Origin: Bacillus sp. Marseille-P3661
GTDB lineage: Bacteria > Bacillota > Bacilli > Bacillales > Bacillaceae_J
Direction of reading: 5' to 3'
DNA length: 64,000 bases
NCBI RefSeq assembly: GCF_900240995.1
Contig: NZ_LT965953.1
Span: 1,137,303 to 1,201,302 of the forward strand
A model generated the notes under the pieces. That model was given only the letters and a program-made list of their open reading frames with translations, ran no database searches and had not been told where the DNA came from. A program made the translations under genes and the position numbers. This document shows, piece by piece, positions 26,698 through 37,054 of the stretch (within the stretch, counting starts at the first letter, position 1; each line of letters begins with the position of its first letter).

Positions 26698-28086
26698 ATG
26701 TCAGTAGAAAAAACAATGGAACAAATTGTAGCAACCGCTAAACACCGTGGGTTTGTTTTCCCAGGCTCCGAAATATACGGTGGACTAGCTAATACATGGG
26801 ATTATGGTCCACTAGGTACTGAACTAAAAAATAATATTAAGCGAGCTTGGTGGCAAAAATTTGTACAGGCTTCTCCATATAATGTCGGTTTAGATGCGGC
26901 GATTTTAATGAATCCTCGAACGTGGGAAGCATCTGGTCATATTGGAAACTTTAATGACCCGATGATTGATTGTAAAAGCTGTAAAGCAAGACATCGTGCA
27001 GATAAATTAATTGAGAATGCTTTAGATGAAAAAGGCATTGAAATGGTGGTTGATGGTTTACCATTTGAAAAAATGGAAGAACTTATTAAAGAGCATGACA
27101 TTGCTTGCCCAGATTGCGGCAGTAAAGAATTTACATCAATTCGTCAGTTTAACTTAATGTTTAAAACACATCAAGGAGTTACCGAATCAAGTGCGAATGA
27201 AATCTTTCTTCGTCCAGAAACTGCCCAAGGGATTTTTGTGAATTTTAAAAATGTGCAACGAACAATGCGAAAAAAACTTCCATTTGGAATTGCTCAAATA
27301 GGGAAAAGTTTTCGTAATGAAATTACACCAGGTAACTTTACCTTCAGAACGCGTGAATTTGAACAAATGGAGCTTGAGTTTTTCTGTAAACCTGGTGAAG
27401 AATTAAAGTGGCATGATTTTTGGCAACAATTCTGTGAAAACTGGTTGCTGTCTTTAGGAATGACTAAGGAAAATATTCGTTTACGTGAACATTCAGAGGA
27501 TGAACTTTCACATTATAGTAATGCAACAACAGACATTGAGTATAAATTCCCGTTTGGTTGGGGCGAACTTTGGGGTGTTGCCTCACGTACCGATTATGAT
27601 TTAAAACAGCATATGGAATTTTCAGGCGAGGATTTTAATTATCATGATCAAGAAACAAATGAGAAGTTCATTCCATATTGTATTGAACCATCCTTAGGTG
27701 CAGACCGAGTTACGCTTGCATTTTTAATTGATGCTTTTGCTGAAGAAGAGTTAGAAGATGGCACTTCACGTTCTGTTATGCACTTCCATCCTGCTCTTGC
27801 ACCATTTAAAGCAGCAATTTTACCACTTTCTAAAAAGCTGTCTGATGATGCACGTGCAATATTCGAAGACTTGGCTAAGTATTTTATGGTTGACTTTGAT
27901 GAGTCTGGCTCTATCGGAAAAAGATACCGTCGTCATGATGAAATTGGGACACCATTCTGTATTACATATGATTTTGATTCTAAAGAAGATCAAATGGTAA
28001 CAGTCCGTGACCGTGATACAATGGAGCAACAAAGACTTTCAATTAGCGAACTAAAAGCATTTTTAGAATCTAAGATTGTTTTTTAA
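26698..28086 (+). CDS. glyS: Glycyl-tRNA synthetase, single-chain class II type
   Basis: 462 residues, the homodimeric GlyRS found in eukaryotes, archaea and part of the Bacteria. It is not the alpha2beta2 GlyQ/GlyS enzyme of B. subtilis. Class II motifs are visible: [13 protein letters not shown], motif 2 [21 protein letters not shown] and motif 3 near [18 protein letters not shown] and CPDCGS form a zinc site in the insertion. ATG 26698 follows AAGGAGTG; the in-frame GTG 12 bases earlier lies inside that site. It is controlled by the upstream T-box. Confidence 0.95.
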   Translation: MSVEKTMEQIVATAKHRGFVFPGSEIYGGLANTWDYGPLGTELKNNIKRAWWQKFVQASPYNVGLDAAILMNPRTWEASGHIGNFNDPMIDCKSCKARHRADKLIENALDEKGIEMVVDGLPFEKMEELIKEHDIACPDCGSKEFTSIRQFNLMFKTHQGVTESSANEIFLRPETAQGIFVNFKNVQRTMRKKLPFGIAQIGKSFRNEITPGNFTFRTREFEQMELEFFCKPGEELKWHDFWQQFCENWLLSLGMTKENIRLREHSEDELSHYSNATTDIEYKFPFGWGELWGVASRTDYDLKQHMEFSGEDFNYHDQETNEKFIPYCIEPSLGADRVTLAFLIDAFAEEELEDGTSRSVMHFHPALAPFKAAILPLSKKLSDDARAIFEDLAKYFMVDFDESGSIGKRYRRHDEIGTPFCITYDFDSKEDQMVTVRDRDTMEQQRLSISELKAFLESKIVF

Positions 28087-28135
28087 AATAATATAAAGGT
28101 GCAGTATTCTTCGAGAAGAACAATTGCACATAGCT

Positions 28136-28169
28136 AAAAAGACCAAATCCTATATGTTTGGTCTTTTTA
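28136..28169. terminator. Bidirectional terminator after glyS
   Basis: AAAAAGACCAAA and TTTGGTCTTTTT pair across a short loop, between glyS and the convergent membrane protein gene. Confidence 0.88.
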
Positions 28170-28195
28170 GTCTTTCAATATTATTTGTTAACTTA

Positions 28196-29548
28196 TCAAA
28201 ATATATAAAGTGTTACTAAGGCAGTTAAACTCCCAATGGTGCTAAATAATAAAGCATATCTTATATTCCAAAGAGAAATACGATATGGATTAACTTGCAG
28301 TAGAGTCCCCATTAGTGATACGGAGACATTATACGGCCCAGCCATTACCGTGGATAAACCTGAAGTAATAAGGACTATTGCTAAACTAACAGGGCTAATT
28401 ATTTCGGTAGGTATGCCTTCAAGAATAACAGCTAATAGGCTTATCGTAACTAAAGGATGAAAACCAATCATAGCAAAGCCTAAAAATAAGAATTGAATCG
28501 TAAAAAATAATGCAATTGGAATATTAGATAATAACTCAATTGGTTTCTGAACATAAGCTAAATAACCGGTATAGCTTAATGTAGTTGTGAAAAAACCAAC
28601 GGAAATAAATAATACGATATAACTATTTAACCCTAACGTCCTTGCTTTCCACATCGGGATTGTATATTTAATATAAGATTTAAACCGTTTAATTGAGAGT
28701 GCCCATATTAAAGAGTATGGAAGGATCACGATAGAAACTGTTGCCAAAAAACCAAGATTTAAGTATTTATTTGCAAAGATAATAACTGTAATAAACGCAA
28801 TTAGATAAATAATAAGCTGGATGATTTTTCGATAGATTTTAGAATCAATTTGAATAATTTGATTGCTCTGATCATCTAATTTATATTCATTAAAGCGTTG
28901 TCCAGAAAACCAATCAATCATTAACAGTGTAAACGCACAAAACAATAACCAAGGTAAGATTTCTAAATAAGTGGTTTCAGTTGTTTCAATACTAATGGCC
29001 ACCAAAATCTCCATGGGGCTCCAAATTAGACACAAAGCATAGCCCCGCAGTAAAGAACTAGAAATAAATTTATTTCTTAGCTTAATTGGATAATCTTTTA
29101 GATTTTTTTTCAGTACCGAATCAATTAGTGGTATGGTAGCTAAATTAAGGATTGAACCTAATAAAAAACTTACAAGTGAGCTTCGAAAATAAAGTTCACT
29201 AAGAGATTTCACGCGACTATTTAATAGCTTATTAACATTACGATCATATCGACCAATAATTATTACGCTATTAATAAATGGCAGAACAAATAAAATAGCA
29301 AGCATAGTTATTGTTGAAGTCATAAATAGTGGTATACGCATAAGGCTAATGTCTTTTAATACAAAGAATACCAATCCAATTACCATAAAGATAATCGAAA
29401 TAATTCTGAATAATTTATAAGAATTTTTAAAGGAAAAAATCCATGATAGGATGGCTAGTATTCCAATCCCATATTGTAAATAAAATGAATCATAAAAAAG
29501 TGAACTAAAATAAGCTAAAAAAAGGATACAGTATAGCATCAATAACAT
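28196..29548 (-). CDS. Polytopic membrane protein of unknown function
   Basis: 450 residues with roughly 11-13 predicted membrane helices covering almost the whole chain. No family recognised. A GFHPLVTISLLAVILEG segment and repeated glycine/serine-rich helix ends near the C-terminus recall transporter families such as ion-transporter superfamily permeases, but this is only an impression. ATG 29548 follows TTGGAG; an upstream TTG in frame is less likely. It is convergent with glyS and has no partner gene. Codon and base use are very AT-rich, a little more than its neighbours. Confidence 0.7.
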   Translation of the reverse strand: MLLMLYCILFLAYFSSLFYDSFYLQYGIGILAILSWIFSFKNSYKLFRIISIIFMVIGLVFFVLKDISLMRIPLFMTSTITMLAILFVLPFINSVIIIGRYDRNVNKLLNSRVKSLSELYFRSSLVSFLLGSILNLATIPLIDSVLKKNLKDYPIKLRNKFISSSLLRGYALCLIWSPMEILVAISIETTETTYLEILPWLLFCAFTLLMIDWFSGQRFNEYKLDDQSNQIIQIDSKIYRKIIQLIIYLIAFITVIIFANKYLNLGFLATVSIVILPYSLIWALSIKRFKSYIKYTIPMWKARTLGLNSYIVLFISVGFFTTTLSYTGYLAYVQKPIELLSNIPIALFFTIQFLFLGFAMIGFHPLVTISLLAVILEGIPTEIISPVSLAIVLITSGLSTVMAGPYNVSVSLMGTLLQVNPYRISLWNIRYALLFSTIGSLTALVTLYIF

Positions 29549-29780
29549 AGCTCGGAACTCCAATTCTTTTAATAGGATTATTCAAAAACAGCTATTTTAA
29601 AAAGAGCTTTTAGAATACCTATAAACCATATCATAATAAAGAATTATATAAAACTATGAAACTTTTAAATTTCAATCTAGTTTACAAATTCCAATAAATT
29701 AGATAACTTTAAGGTAATAATGTATAAAATTTCTTGTTCTTGACATATCTTTAAATATAGAGATGTTGGAGGAATGAGAA

Positions 29781-30008
29781 ATGAGCTCTTTTATTAAGGT
29801 TGTTTTTGATACAGTAAAGGTCTTCGTTCTTTTTACTGGTTGTACTTTGATTTTTTATTATGGGATATTATGGATTAACGAGGAATATGAACAATATCAT
29901 CGCTACGATGAGCCGCAGGGTGGCGCTTTGAAAGTATCTGGTGAAGTATATGTTCAGAAGGAATCTTGGGTAGATCGACTCATTTATTTTTATCAAAATG
30001 GAGAATAG
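29781..30008 (+). CDS. yqzK: YqzK-like small membrane protein (DUF4227)
   Basis: 75 residues: one membrane helix (about 10-30), a conserved charged NEEYEQYHRYDEPQGGALKV segment and a short C-terminal tail. Function unknown. It sits immediately upstream of xerD as in B. subtilis, 50 bp apart, and is probably co-transcribed. TTGGAGGA precedes ATG 29781. Confidence 0.82.
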   Translation: MSSFIKVVFDTVKVFVLFTGCTLIFYYGILWINEEYEQYHRYDEPQGGALKVSGEVYVQKESWVDRLIYFYQNGE

Positions 30009-30058
30009 TAAACTCTTATTAACATTTATATTGCTTATTTCGGACAAGGAGTCATAAA

Positions 30059-30949
30059 ATGGACGGTCATATTGAATCTTTTTTTCATTATTTAAAGGAA
30101 GAACGGGGATTATCAAATAATACGATTGAATCGTATCGAAGAGATTTAACTCAATATGTAAATTATTTGAAAGAAATTGAACATAAAACTTCAATTAACG
30201 ATGTAGTAAAATTTCACGTCATCAATTATCTGTCTTTTTTAAAAGAAAAAGGACGAGCTACAACGACGATATCAAGGAATATTTCTTCAATTCGGGCATT
30301 GCATCAATTTTTACTTCGTGAAAAAGTCACAAGTCATGATCCAACAGTTCAGGTGAATACACCAAAAGTTAAGCGAAAGTTACCGCAAGTTCTAACGATA
30401 GAGGAAGTGGATCAACTACTGAATGCTACTAAAAGTACGGATTTTTTTAGTATTCGTGATAAAGCCATGCTTGAATTATTATACGCAACAGGGATTCGAG
30501 TAACAGAGCTTATTTCATTAAATATTGAAGATGTACATTTAAATATGGGCTATGTTCGCTGTAATGGAAAAGGGAATAAAGAGCGAATTATTCCTTTAGG
30601 CAGAATGGCAAGTGAGGCTTTAACCCTATATCTTGAAACAGCTAGACAGGAACTAGTCAAAGAAGATATGCTTAATGCTTTGTTTGTAAATCATCATGGA
30701 AAAAGATTAACAAGACAAGGTTTTTGGAAAATTCTAAAACGTTTGGCTAAGGTGGCTGGTATTAGTTCTGAATTAACTCCACATACCTTAAGGCACTCGT
30801 TCGCAATACATCTCTTGCAAAATGGTGCGGATTTAAAATCCGTTCAGGAAATGTTAGGGCATGTGAATATTGCATCAACTGAAATTTATACCTCGGTTAC
30901 AAATACTAGATTAACAGATATATATAAAAGTTTTCATCCGCGTGCATAA
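30059..30949 (+). CDS. xerD: Site-specific tyrosine recombinase XerD
   Basis: 296 residues, the XerD length (RipX in B. subtilis). With XerC (CodV) it resolves chromosome dimers at dif. An N-terminal SAM-like DNA-binding domain is followed by the catalytic domain with Arg in ATGIRVTEL, HTLRHSFA, LGHVNIASTEIY, so Arg, Lys, His-X-X-Arg, His and Tyr are all present. AAGGAG precedes ATG 30059. Confidence 0.95.
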   Translation: MDGHIESFFHYLKEERGLSNNTIESYRRDLTQYVNYLKEIEHKTSINDVVKFHVINYLSFLKEKGRATTTISRNISSIRALHQFLLREKVTSHDPTVQVNTPKVKRKLPQVLTIEEVDQLLNATKSTDFFSIRDKAMLELLYATGIRVTELISLNIEDVHLNMGYVRCNGKGNKERIIPLGRMASEALTLYLETARQELVKEDMLNALFVNHHGKRLTRQGFWKILKRLAKVAGISSELTPHTLRHSFAIHLLQNGADLKSVQEMLGHVNIASTEIYTSVTNTRLTDIYKSFHPRA

Positions 30950-31087
30950 TTATATAGGTATTATTCATCATCGTTAGAAACCAATAAGGTCTGACATCAG
31001 ACGAATATTAAAAAATCGTTATTATAAGTATATGAAGGGAATAGTAATCATAGGTCGACTGTAAAGTTTAGGAGGTTTTGAAAGTAT

Positions 31088-32272
31088 ATGAATAAACGCA
31101 AACGCTTTAAACGAGTTTTTCTAATTGTAATGGATTCTGTTGGTATCGGTGAGTCACCTGATGCAGAGCAATTCGGTGATAAAGGGGCGGATACGCTTGG
31201 ACATATCGCAGAACATATGAATGGTTTAACCATGCCTAATATGGCAAAGCTTGGCCTAAGTAATATCAGAGAAATTAAAGGCATTTCAAAAGCTGAACAA
31301 CCTCTAGCCCATTTTACAAAGATGCAGGAAGCATCTGTTGGGAAAGACACAATGACTGGGCATTGGGAGCTTATGGGTCTGTATATTGATAAACCATTTA
31401 GAACTTTCCCTGAAGGATTTCCAAGAGAATTAATTGCTGAAATAGAAAAGCAAACGGGCAGAAAAGTAATAGGAAATAAGCCAGCATCAGGTACAGAAAT
31501 TTTAGTTGAACTTGGTGAGCAGCATATGCAAACCGGAGATATTATTGTATATACCTCTGCAGACTCAGTATTGCAAATTGCTGCACATGAGGAAATTGTT
31601 CCATTAGACGAGTTATATAAAATTTGTGAAATAGCTCGGAAGTTGACATTAGATGAGAAGTACATGGTTGGAAGAATTATTGCTCGTCCATTCATAGGAA
31701 CCCCAGGTAAATTTGAACGAACTTCTAATCGTCATGACTATGCGTTAAAGCCTTTTGCTCGTACGGTTATGAACGAATTAAAAGATAATAATCTTGATGT
31801 TATTGCTGTTGGTAAAATTTCTGATATTTTTGATGGTGAAGGTGTAACAAAATCATTAAGAACTGTATCCAATATGGACGGAATGGATCGTTTAATGGAT
31901 ACATTTGCGATGGATTTTGAGGGCTTAAGTTTTTTAAATTTGGTAGATTTTGACGCTAAGTATGGACACAGACGTGATCCAAAGGGGTATGGTATTGCCT
32001 TACAGGAATTTGACCAACGATTAACTGAGGTACTTGCAGCAATGAAAGAGGATGACCTATTGATGATTACAGCCGATCATGGAAATGATCCCGTTCATCA
32101 TGGTACTGATCATACTAGAGAGTTTGTGCCTTTACTTGTATACCATAACGAAATTGAAGTTGGAGAGCAATTACCAGTATGTAAAACTTTTGCAGATGTT
32201 GGTGCAACTATAGCTGATATTTTTCAAGTAAAGAAACCTGAATTTGGTAGCAGTTTCTTAGATAGGCTATAA
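31088..32272 (+). CDS. deoB: Phosphopentomutase
   Basis: 394 residues (Drm). It interconverts ribose or deoxyribose 1-phosphate and 5-phosphate. Alkaline-phosphatase-fold metal residues are visible in [14 protein letters not shown] and [18 protein letters not shown], with the phosphorylated threonine region [17 protein letters not shown] precedes ATG 31088. It is the first gene of the nucleoside catabolism group, 16 bp from punA. Confidence 0.95.
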   Translation: MNKRKRFKRVFLIVMDSVGIGESPDAEQFGDKGADTLGHIAEHMNGLTMPNMAKLGLSNIREIKGISKAEQPLAHFTKMQEASVGKDTMTGHWELMGLYIDKPFRTFPEGFPRELIAEIEKQTGRKVIGNKPASGTEILVELGEQHMQTGDIIVYTSADSVLQIAAHEEIVPLDELYKICEIARKLTLDEKYMVGRIIARPFIGTPGKFERTSNRHDYALKPFARTVMNELKDNNLDVIAVGKISDIFDGEGVTKSLRTVSNMDGMDRLMDTFAMDFEGLSFLNLVDFDAKYGHRRDPKGYGIALQEFDQRLTEVLAAMKEDDLLMITADHGNDPVHHGTDHTREFVPLLVYHNEIEVGEQLPVCKTFADVGATIADIFQVKKPEFGSSFLDRL

Positions 32273-32288
32273 CACGAGGTGAGAAACA

Positions 32289-33107
32289 GTGAACGTACAA
32301 CATATTAAAATAGCGGCAGAATATGTTCAAACTAAAATTAAGAACAATCCCCCTACAATTGGTTTAATATTGGGTTCAGGGTTAGGTGTACTAGCTGATG
32401 AAATCGACGATCCAGTTAAGATTCCATATCGTGACATCCCGAACTTTCCACTTTCTACAGTTGAAGGGCATAAAGGGCAATTAGTAATCGGTAAATTGCA
32501 AGGGATACAAGTTATTGCAATGCAAGGTCGTTTTCATTTTTATGAAGGATACTCACTTGAAAAAGTAACGTTCCCTGTACGGGTAATGAAAGCTATTGGT
32601 GTTAAAACATTAATTGTGACTAATGCTGCAGGTGGTATAAATACTGATTTTAAGCCAGGAGATTTAATGATTATTAGCGATCATATTAATAATATGGGAC
32701 AAAACCCGTTAATAGGTCATAATGAAGCGGCATTGGGAGTGCGATTTCCAGATATGTCTTCAGCATATGATTGGGAGTTGCAGCAAAAGGTCAAAAAGGT
32801 GGGTGAATCCTTGGGCATTGCTTTAAAAGAAGGAGTATATATTGCCAATACTGGACCCAGCTATGAAACACCTGCAGAAGTTCGGATGTTACGAAATCTA
32901 GGGGGAGATGCAGTAGGAATGTCTACGGTTCCGGAGGTAATTGTAGCACGGCATTCTGGTCTAAAAGTGTTAGGGATTTCTTGTATTTCAAACATGGCCG
33001 CTGGCATTTTAGATCAACCACTTACACACGAGGAAGTAATGGAAACAACGGAGTTAGTAAAAGAGCAGTTTCTAACATTAATAAAAGAAACAGTCAAGGT
33101 AATATAA
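32289..33107 (+). CDS. punA: Purine-nucleoside phosphorylase
   Basis: 272 residues, class II trimeric PNP (PupG). It cleaves guanosine/inosine-type nucleosides with phosphate. It contains GLILGSGLGVLAD, TNAAGGIN, GPSYETPAEVRM and SCISNMAAGI. It starts at GTG 32289 after GAGGTGAG. It is co-transcribed with deoB and pdp, and its ribose 1-phosphate product feeds DeoB. Confidence 0.94.
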   Translation: MNVQHIKIAAEYVQTKIKNNPPTIGLILGSGLGVLADEIDDPVKIPYRDIPNFPLSTVEGHKGQLVIGKLQGIQVIAMQGRFHFYEGYSLEKVTFPVRVMKAIGVKTLIVTNAAGGINTDFKPGDLMIISDHINNMGQNPLIGHNEAALGVRFPDMSSAYDWELQQKVKKVGESLGIALKEGVYIANTGPSYETPAEVRMLRNLGGDAVGMSTVPEVIVARHSGLKVLGISCISNMAAGILDQPLTHEEVMETTELVKEQFLTLIKETVKVI

Positions 33108-33216
33108 ATGCAATTAAGGCCTATAAAAAATATGTTAAAGAAGTTAGCGAAGGTACATAGGTTAAATAAGAATCAGCAACAATATAAAATATTTTGGGGA
33201 TTAAGGAGTTATCGAA

Positions 33217-34518
33217 ATGAGAATGGTCGACTTGATTCAAAAAAAACGGGATGGAAAAGAACTAAACCAAGAGGAAATTCGCTACATAATTGAAGGGTAT
33301 ACGGCTGGGACTATTCCTGATTATCAAATGAGCGCTTTAGCAATGGCTATCTATTTTGAAGATATGACTGAAAATGAGCGAGCAGAATTAACAATGGCAA
33401 TCGTTGATTCTGGGGATAAAATTGACTTATCTGCAATTGAAGGGATCAAAGTCGATAAGCACTCGACAGGAGGTGTCGGTGATACGACAACATTGGTGTT
33501 AGCACCATTGGTGGCCGCAGTCGGTGTCCCGGTTGCTAAAATGTCAGGTCGTGGGTTAGGACATACTGGTGGAACGATTGATAAATTAGAATCTGTACCA
33601 GGGTTTCATGTTGAAATAAGTAATCAGCAGTTCATAGAGCTAGTCAATAAAAATAAAATCGCGGTTATTGGGCAAAGTGGTAATTTAACACCGGCAGATA
33701 AAAAGTTATATGGACTTAGGGATGTGACAGCGACTGTCAATTCTATCCCACTTATAGCTAGCTCAATTATGAGTAAAAAAATCGCTGCAGGAGCAGATGC
33801 CATTTTACTTGATGTAAAAACGGGTTCTGGGGCATTTATGAAAGAAAGAGAGTCTGCAAAGGAACTTGCGACAGCTATGGTTGAGATTGGGAAAAAAGTA
33901 GGGCGGAAAACGATGGCTGTCATTTCTGATATGAGTCAACCGCTTGGCTTGGCAATTGGAAACGCTTTAGAAGTAAAAGAAGCTATTGATACATTGAAAG
34001 GTAAAGGTCCGAAAGATTTGGAGGAACTATGTCTCGAACTTGGCAGCCGTATGGTGTATTTAGCAGAGAAAGCAAATTCGCTTGACGAGGCAAGAGAATT
34101 ACTGCAACAAGCAATCCAAACAGGTGCTGCATTGGAAAAATTTAAAACATTTATTGCCGCTCAAGGGGGAGACCCATCCATTACCGAGGATACGCAAAAA
34201 CTTCCTCTAGCCAAGTTTAAAATTGATTTAAAAGCGGAGAAAACTGGAACAGTGTCAACAATTATTGCAGATCAGGTAGGAATTGCAGCAATGTTATTAG
34301 GTGCAGGAAGAGCAACCAAGGAAGACAGAATTGATTTAGCCGTTGGACTATTATTAAGAAAAAAAATTGGCGACGAAGTAAAAAAAGGTGAATCTCTTGT
34401 TACCATTTATAGCAATTACGAAAATGTTGATAAGGTTAAAGAACTCCTTACCAATAGCTATACAATAACCGCTGAAAAGGTCAAAGCTCCACCATTAATT
34501 TATGGTAGTATTTCATAA
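33217..34518 (+). CDS. pdp: Pyrimidine-nucleoside phosphorylase
   Basis: 433 residues, the family length. It splits uridine, thymidine and deoxyuridine with phosphate. The signature [29 protein letters not shown] and the C-terminal biotinyl-like domain are visible. ATG 33217 follows AAGGAG. It ends the deoB-punA-pdp group, before a strong terminator. Confidence 0.94.
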   Translation: MRMVDLIQKKRDGKELNQEEIRYIIEGYTAGTIPDYQMSALAMAIYFEDMTENERAELTMAIVDSGDKIDLSAIEGIKVDKHSTGGVGDTTTLVLAPLVAAVGVPVAKMSGRGLGHTGGTIDKLESVPGFHVEISNQQFIELVNKNKIAVIGQSGNLTPADKKLYGLRDVTATVNSIPLIASSIMSKKIAAGADAILLDVKTGSGAFMKERESAKELATAMVEIGKKVGRKTMAVISDMSQPLGLAIGNALEVKEAIDTLKGKGPKDLEELCLELGSRMVYLAEKANSLDEARELLQQAIQTGAALEKFKTFIAAQGGDPSITEDTQKLPLAKFKIDLKAEKTGTVSTIIADQVGIAAMLLGAGRATKEDRIDLAVGLLLRKKIGDEVKKGESLVTIYSNYENVDKVKELLTNSYTITAEKVKAPPLIYGSIS

Positions 34519-34595
34519 TCAAGCAGATGGACAACCCAAATTGGGTTGTCCGTTTTTTTTGTTTTAAAGAATTGATAGTTAATAATTTTGTCCAT
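34500..34595 (-). CDS. Antisense 31-codon ORF preceded by a strong ribosome binding site
   Basis: Read on the minus strand, GGGAGGTGAAAAGAT precedes an ATG at 34595. The peptide starts [14 protein letters not shown] and ends at 34500, overlapping the pdp terminator and the last codons of pdp. The ribosome binding site is unusually good, but the overlap with the terminator and the weak composition argue against a conserved protein. It may be a leader peptide or the relic of a longer gene. Confidence 0.25.
   Translation of the reverse strand: MDKIINYQFFKTKKTDNPIWVVHLLDYEILP
34529..34561 (+). terminator. Terminator of the nucleoside catabolism operon
   Basis: GGACAACCCAA and TTGGGTTGTCC form an 11-bp stem followed by a T8 run. 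Confidence 0.93.
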
Positions 34596-34755
34596 ATCTT
34601 TTCACCTCCCTCGGGTTCACCTAATGCCAAAGGACGTGGCAATATTAGCCGGTGCTCCCTGTCCGAATAAGAGCTAGGATGGCGATGAGTTTACCTTTTC
34701 TTGCAGGATGTTGCTGCTCTTAGGCAAGATTTAATGCACTTACGCTTTTCTTAAT
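34596..34755. other. Unassigned structured intergenic element
   Basis: CTAATGCC..GGCAATATTAG (34621-34648) and a 7-bp long-range pair TAAGAGC (34668-34674) with GCTCTTA (34716-34722) suggest a folded RNA. The region is clearly less AT-rich than the surrounding spacers. Read on the minus strand it ends in a ribosome binding site before the 31-codon ORF at 34595. It matches no riboswitch class that I can recall. The remaining stretch to dacF (34756-34978) shows no gene. Confidence 0.45.
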
Positions 34756-34978
34756 TAAAAAGTTTATAGCCAAAGATTAAATAAACGGAAAAAATGGTAT
34801 AAAACAGAAATAATTGGAAAAAATGTCGAGTATGAACTTTACCTTACTGTCTCTTAAAAAATAATAAGAGTTAGATGAGACGCATCGTAATTGGCCAAAG
34901 TGCAAATTCCGTGTTTTTCTAATGCGATTCTTTAATGATAGGTGACAGTTGGATGAGAAATGAATGGAGGGAGATTTT

Positions 34979-36145
34979 ATGTTTCGTTTATTAAAAGTAG
35001 TTTTTAGCTTTATACTCCTGTTTACTATGTTTGTGGGTACAGGATTCGCAGAAGAATCAAAAGTCCAGCTAGCTGAAAATGCTTCTTCAGCCATTTTAAT
35101 TGAGAGAGATACAGGAACTGTTCTTTATGAAAAAGCTGCAGATGAAAAACTGCCACCTGCAAGTATGACCAAAATTATGACGATGTTGCTTATTATGGAA
35201 GCGCTTGATCAAGGTAAAATAAAATTAGAGGACAAAGTAAGGACCAGTGAATATGCAGCGTCAATGGGTGGATCTCAAATCTTCCTTGAACCGGGAGAAG
35301 AAATGACTGTCGATGAAATGTTAAAGGGCATCGCAATTGCTTCTGGAAATGATGCATCTGTTGCTATGGCTGAACATCTAGCTGGATCTGCTGATGAGTT
35401 CATTAGAATGATGAATGATAAAGCAAAAGAGCTAGGATTAAAAAATACTAGTTTTAAAAATTCTACAGGATTACCTGCTGAAGAACATTATAGTACTGCT
35501 AGAGATATGGCTCTTATTGCAAAAGAACTGTTGAAATACGACCGTATTACCAACTACACAAGTCTTTATGAAGACTATTTACGGCAGGATAGTGAAAAGA
35601 AATTTTGGCTTGTTAATACAAATCGATTAGTGAAATTTTATCCGGGTGTTGACGGACTTAAAACTGGTTACACAAGTGAAGCAAAGTATTGTTTAACAGC
35701 GACTGCAAAGAAAAATGGAATGCGTGTCATTGCTGTTGTTATGGGGGCACCTACCCCTAAAGATCGAAATGCGCAAATAACGAAAATGTTAGATTATGGT
35801 TTTAGTCAATATCAAACACACCCAATGTATGAGCGAAATCAAGCGTTAACAAAAGTACAGGTTTCAAAAGGCCAACTAAGTAAACTTGATGCAGTGACCT
35901 CTGAACCTATTTCTATTTTAACCAAAAAGGGTGAGAGCATTGACGATATTGAACAGGAAATTGAAATTAATAAAGATATCAAGGCACCGATTGCTAAAGG
36001 TGATGAATTAGGAGTCCTTATCCTAAAAAAAGGCGATAAAGTTCTTGTAGAAAGCCCGTTATTGGCTGCAGAAGAAGTATCTGCTGCATCATGGTGGAAT
36101 TTGTTTAAACGAACAATTGGACAATTCGCTAAATACTCAAACTGA
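34979..36145 (+). CDS. dacF: D-alanyl-D-alanine carboxypeptidase (sporulation PBP)
   Basis: 388 residues. The signal peptide (about 1-23, FVGTGFAEE) is followed by a serine DD-peptidase domain with SMTK, SGN and KTG, then the C-terminal beta domain and an amphipathic membrane anchor ending WWNLFKRTIGQF. In B. subtilis it lies directly before spoIIAA and helps set cortex cross-linking. ATG 34979 is chosen because GGAGGGAG stands before it. Confidence 0.9.
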   Translation: MFRLLKVVFSFILLFTMFVGTGFAEESKVQLAENASSAILIERDTGTVLYEKAADEKLPPASMTKIMTMLLIMEALDQGKIKLEDKVRTSEYAASMGGSQIFLEPGEEMTVDEMLKGIAIASGNDASVAMAEHLAGSADEFIRMMNDKAKELGLKNTSFKNSTGLPAEEHYSTARDMALIAKELLKYDRITNYTSLYEDYLRQDSEKKFWLVNTNRLVKFYPGVDGLKTGYTSEAKYCLTATAKKNGMRVIAVVMGAPTPKDRNAQITKMLDYGFSQYQTHPMYERNQALTKVQVSKGQLSKLDAVTSEPISILTKKGESIDDIEQEIEINKDIKAPIAKGDELGVLILKKGDKVLVESPLLAAEEVSAASWWNLFKRTIGQFAKYSN

Positions 36146-36186
36146 TGAAGAATTTTAACGAATAAACACTAGTTTTGTCATGTAGC

Positions 36187-36213
36187 AGGAATTTGCAAAA
36201 ACGATATAGAAAT
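36187..36213 (+). promoter_or_regulatory. SigH-type promoter of the spoIIA operon
   Basis: AGGAATTT at 36187-36194 fits the SigH -35 (RNAGGAWWW). TAGAAAT at 36207-36213 approximates the -10 (RNNGAAT). This agrees with the known SigH control of spoIIA in B. subtilis. The -10 has one mismatch. Confidence 0.5.
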
Positions 36214-36250
36214 GACTCACTTAAGACTATCAATGAGGAGGAAATGAAAA

Positions 36251-36601
36251 GTGAGTCTGAACATCCATTTAGAGACTAAAAATAATGTGCTGCTCATCCG
36301 ACTAACAGGAGAACTTGACCACCACACCGCAGAGGAATTACGAACAAAAGTAACAAATGCTATAGAAAAGAATAAGATCGTTCATATAGTTTTAAATTTA
36401 GAAGAGTTAACCTTTATGGATAGCTCTGGGCTTGGTGTCATCTTAGGCCGCTATAAACAAATCCAAAGCCAAGGTGGAGAGATGCTTGTTTGTTCTATCT
36501 CACCAGCTGTTAAAAGGCTTTTTGAAATGTCTGGGTTATTTAAAATCATTCGTTTGGTAGATGATGAGAAATATGCTCTAGAAACATTGGGGGTGGCCTA
36601 A
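36251..36601 (+). CDS. spoIIAA: Anti-sigma F factor antagonist
   Basis: 116 residues, STAS domain. In its unphosphorylated form it binds SpoIIAB and frees SigF in the forespore. The phosphorylation site is Ser58 in FMDSSGLG. It starts at GTG 36251 after GAGGAGG. Its stop directly precedes the spoIIAB start. Confidence 0.95.
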   Translation: MSLNIHLETKNNVLLIRLTGELDHHTAEELRTKVTNAIEKNKIVHIVLNLEELTFMDSSGLGVILGRYKQIQSQGGEMLVCSISPAVKRLFEMSGLFKIIRLVDDEKYALETLGVA

Positions 36602-37042
36602 GTGAAGAATAGTATGGAATTAAAATTTTCAGCATTAAGCCAAAATGAATCTTTTGCACGTGTAACTGTTGCAGCATTTATTGCACAATTAGATCCAACT
36701 TTGGACGAGTTAACCGAGATTAAAACAGTTGTTTCGGAAGCAGTTACAAATGCAATTATTCATGGTTATGAAAATGATCCAAATGGAGAGGTATATATTG
36801 CAGTTACACTAGATGAAGGAGCAGTTCATATAACCATTAAAGATCAAGGTATTGGTATTACTAATTTAGATGAAGCTAGACAGCCTTTATATACGACAAA
36901 ACCAGAACTAGAACGGTCAGGGATGGGTTTCACAATTATGGAAAACTTTATGGATGAAATGGTTATTGAATCTCAATTTAATAATGGTACAACCATTCAT
37001 TTAACCAAATATCTAGCAAAAAGCAAAGCTTTGTGTAATTAA
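36602..37042 (+). CDS. spoIIAB: Anti-sigma F factor, serine kinase
   Basis: 146 residues of the GHKL fold. It holds SigF inactive and phosphorylates SpoIIAA. The N box [17 protein letters not shown] and GMGFTI are present. It starts at GTG 36602, adjacent to the spoIIAA stop, so translational coupling is likely. Confidence 0.95.
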   Translation: MKNSMELKFSALSQNESFARVTVAAFIAQLDPTLDELTEIKTVVSEAVTNAIIHGYENDPNGEVYIAVTLDEGAVHITIKDQGIGITNLDEARQPLYTTKPELERSGMGFTIMENFMDEMVIESQFNNGTTIHLTKYLAKSKALCN

Positions 37043-37054
37043 GGAGATTTGCCA

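Noticed and set aside
33108-33293. 61-codon ORF between punA and pdp
   Set aside because: It runs into pdp out of frame, has a low-complexity Lys/Arg/Asn composition and no ribosome binding site.
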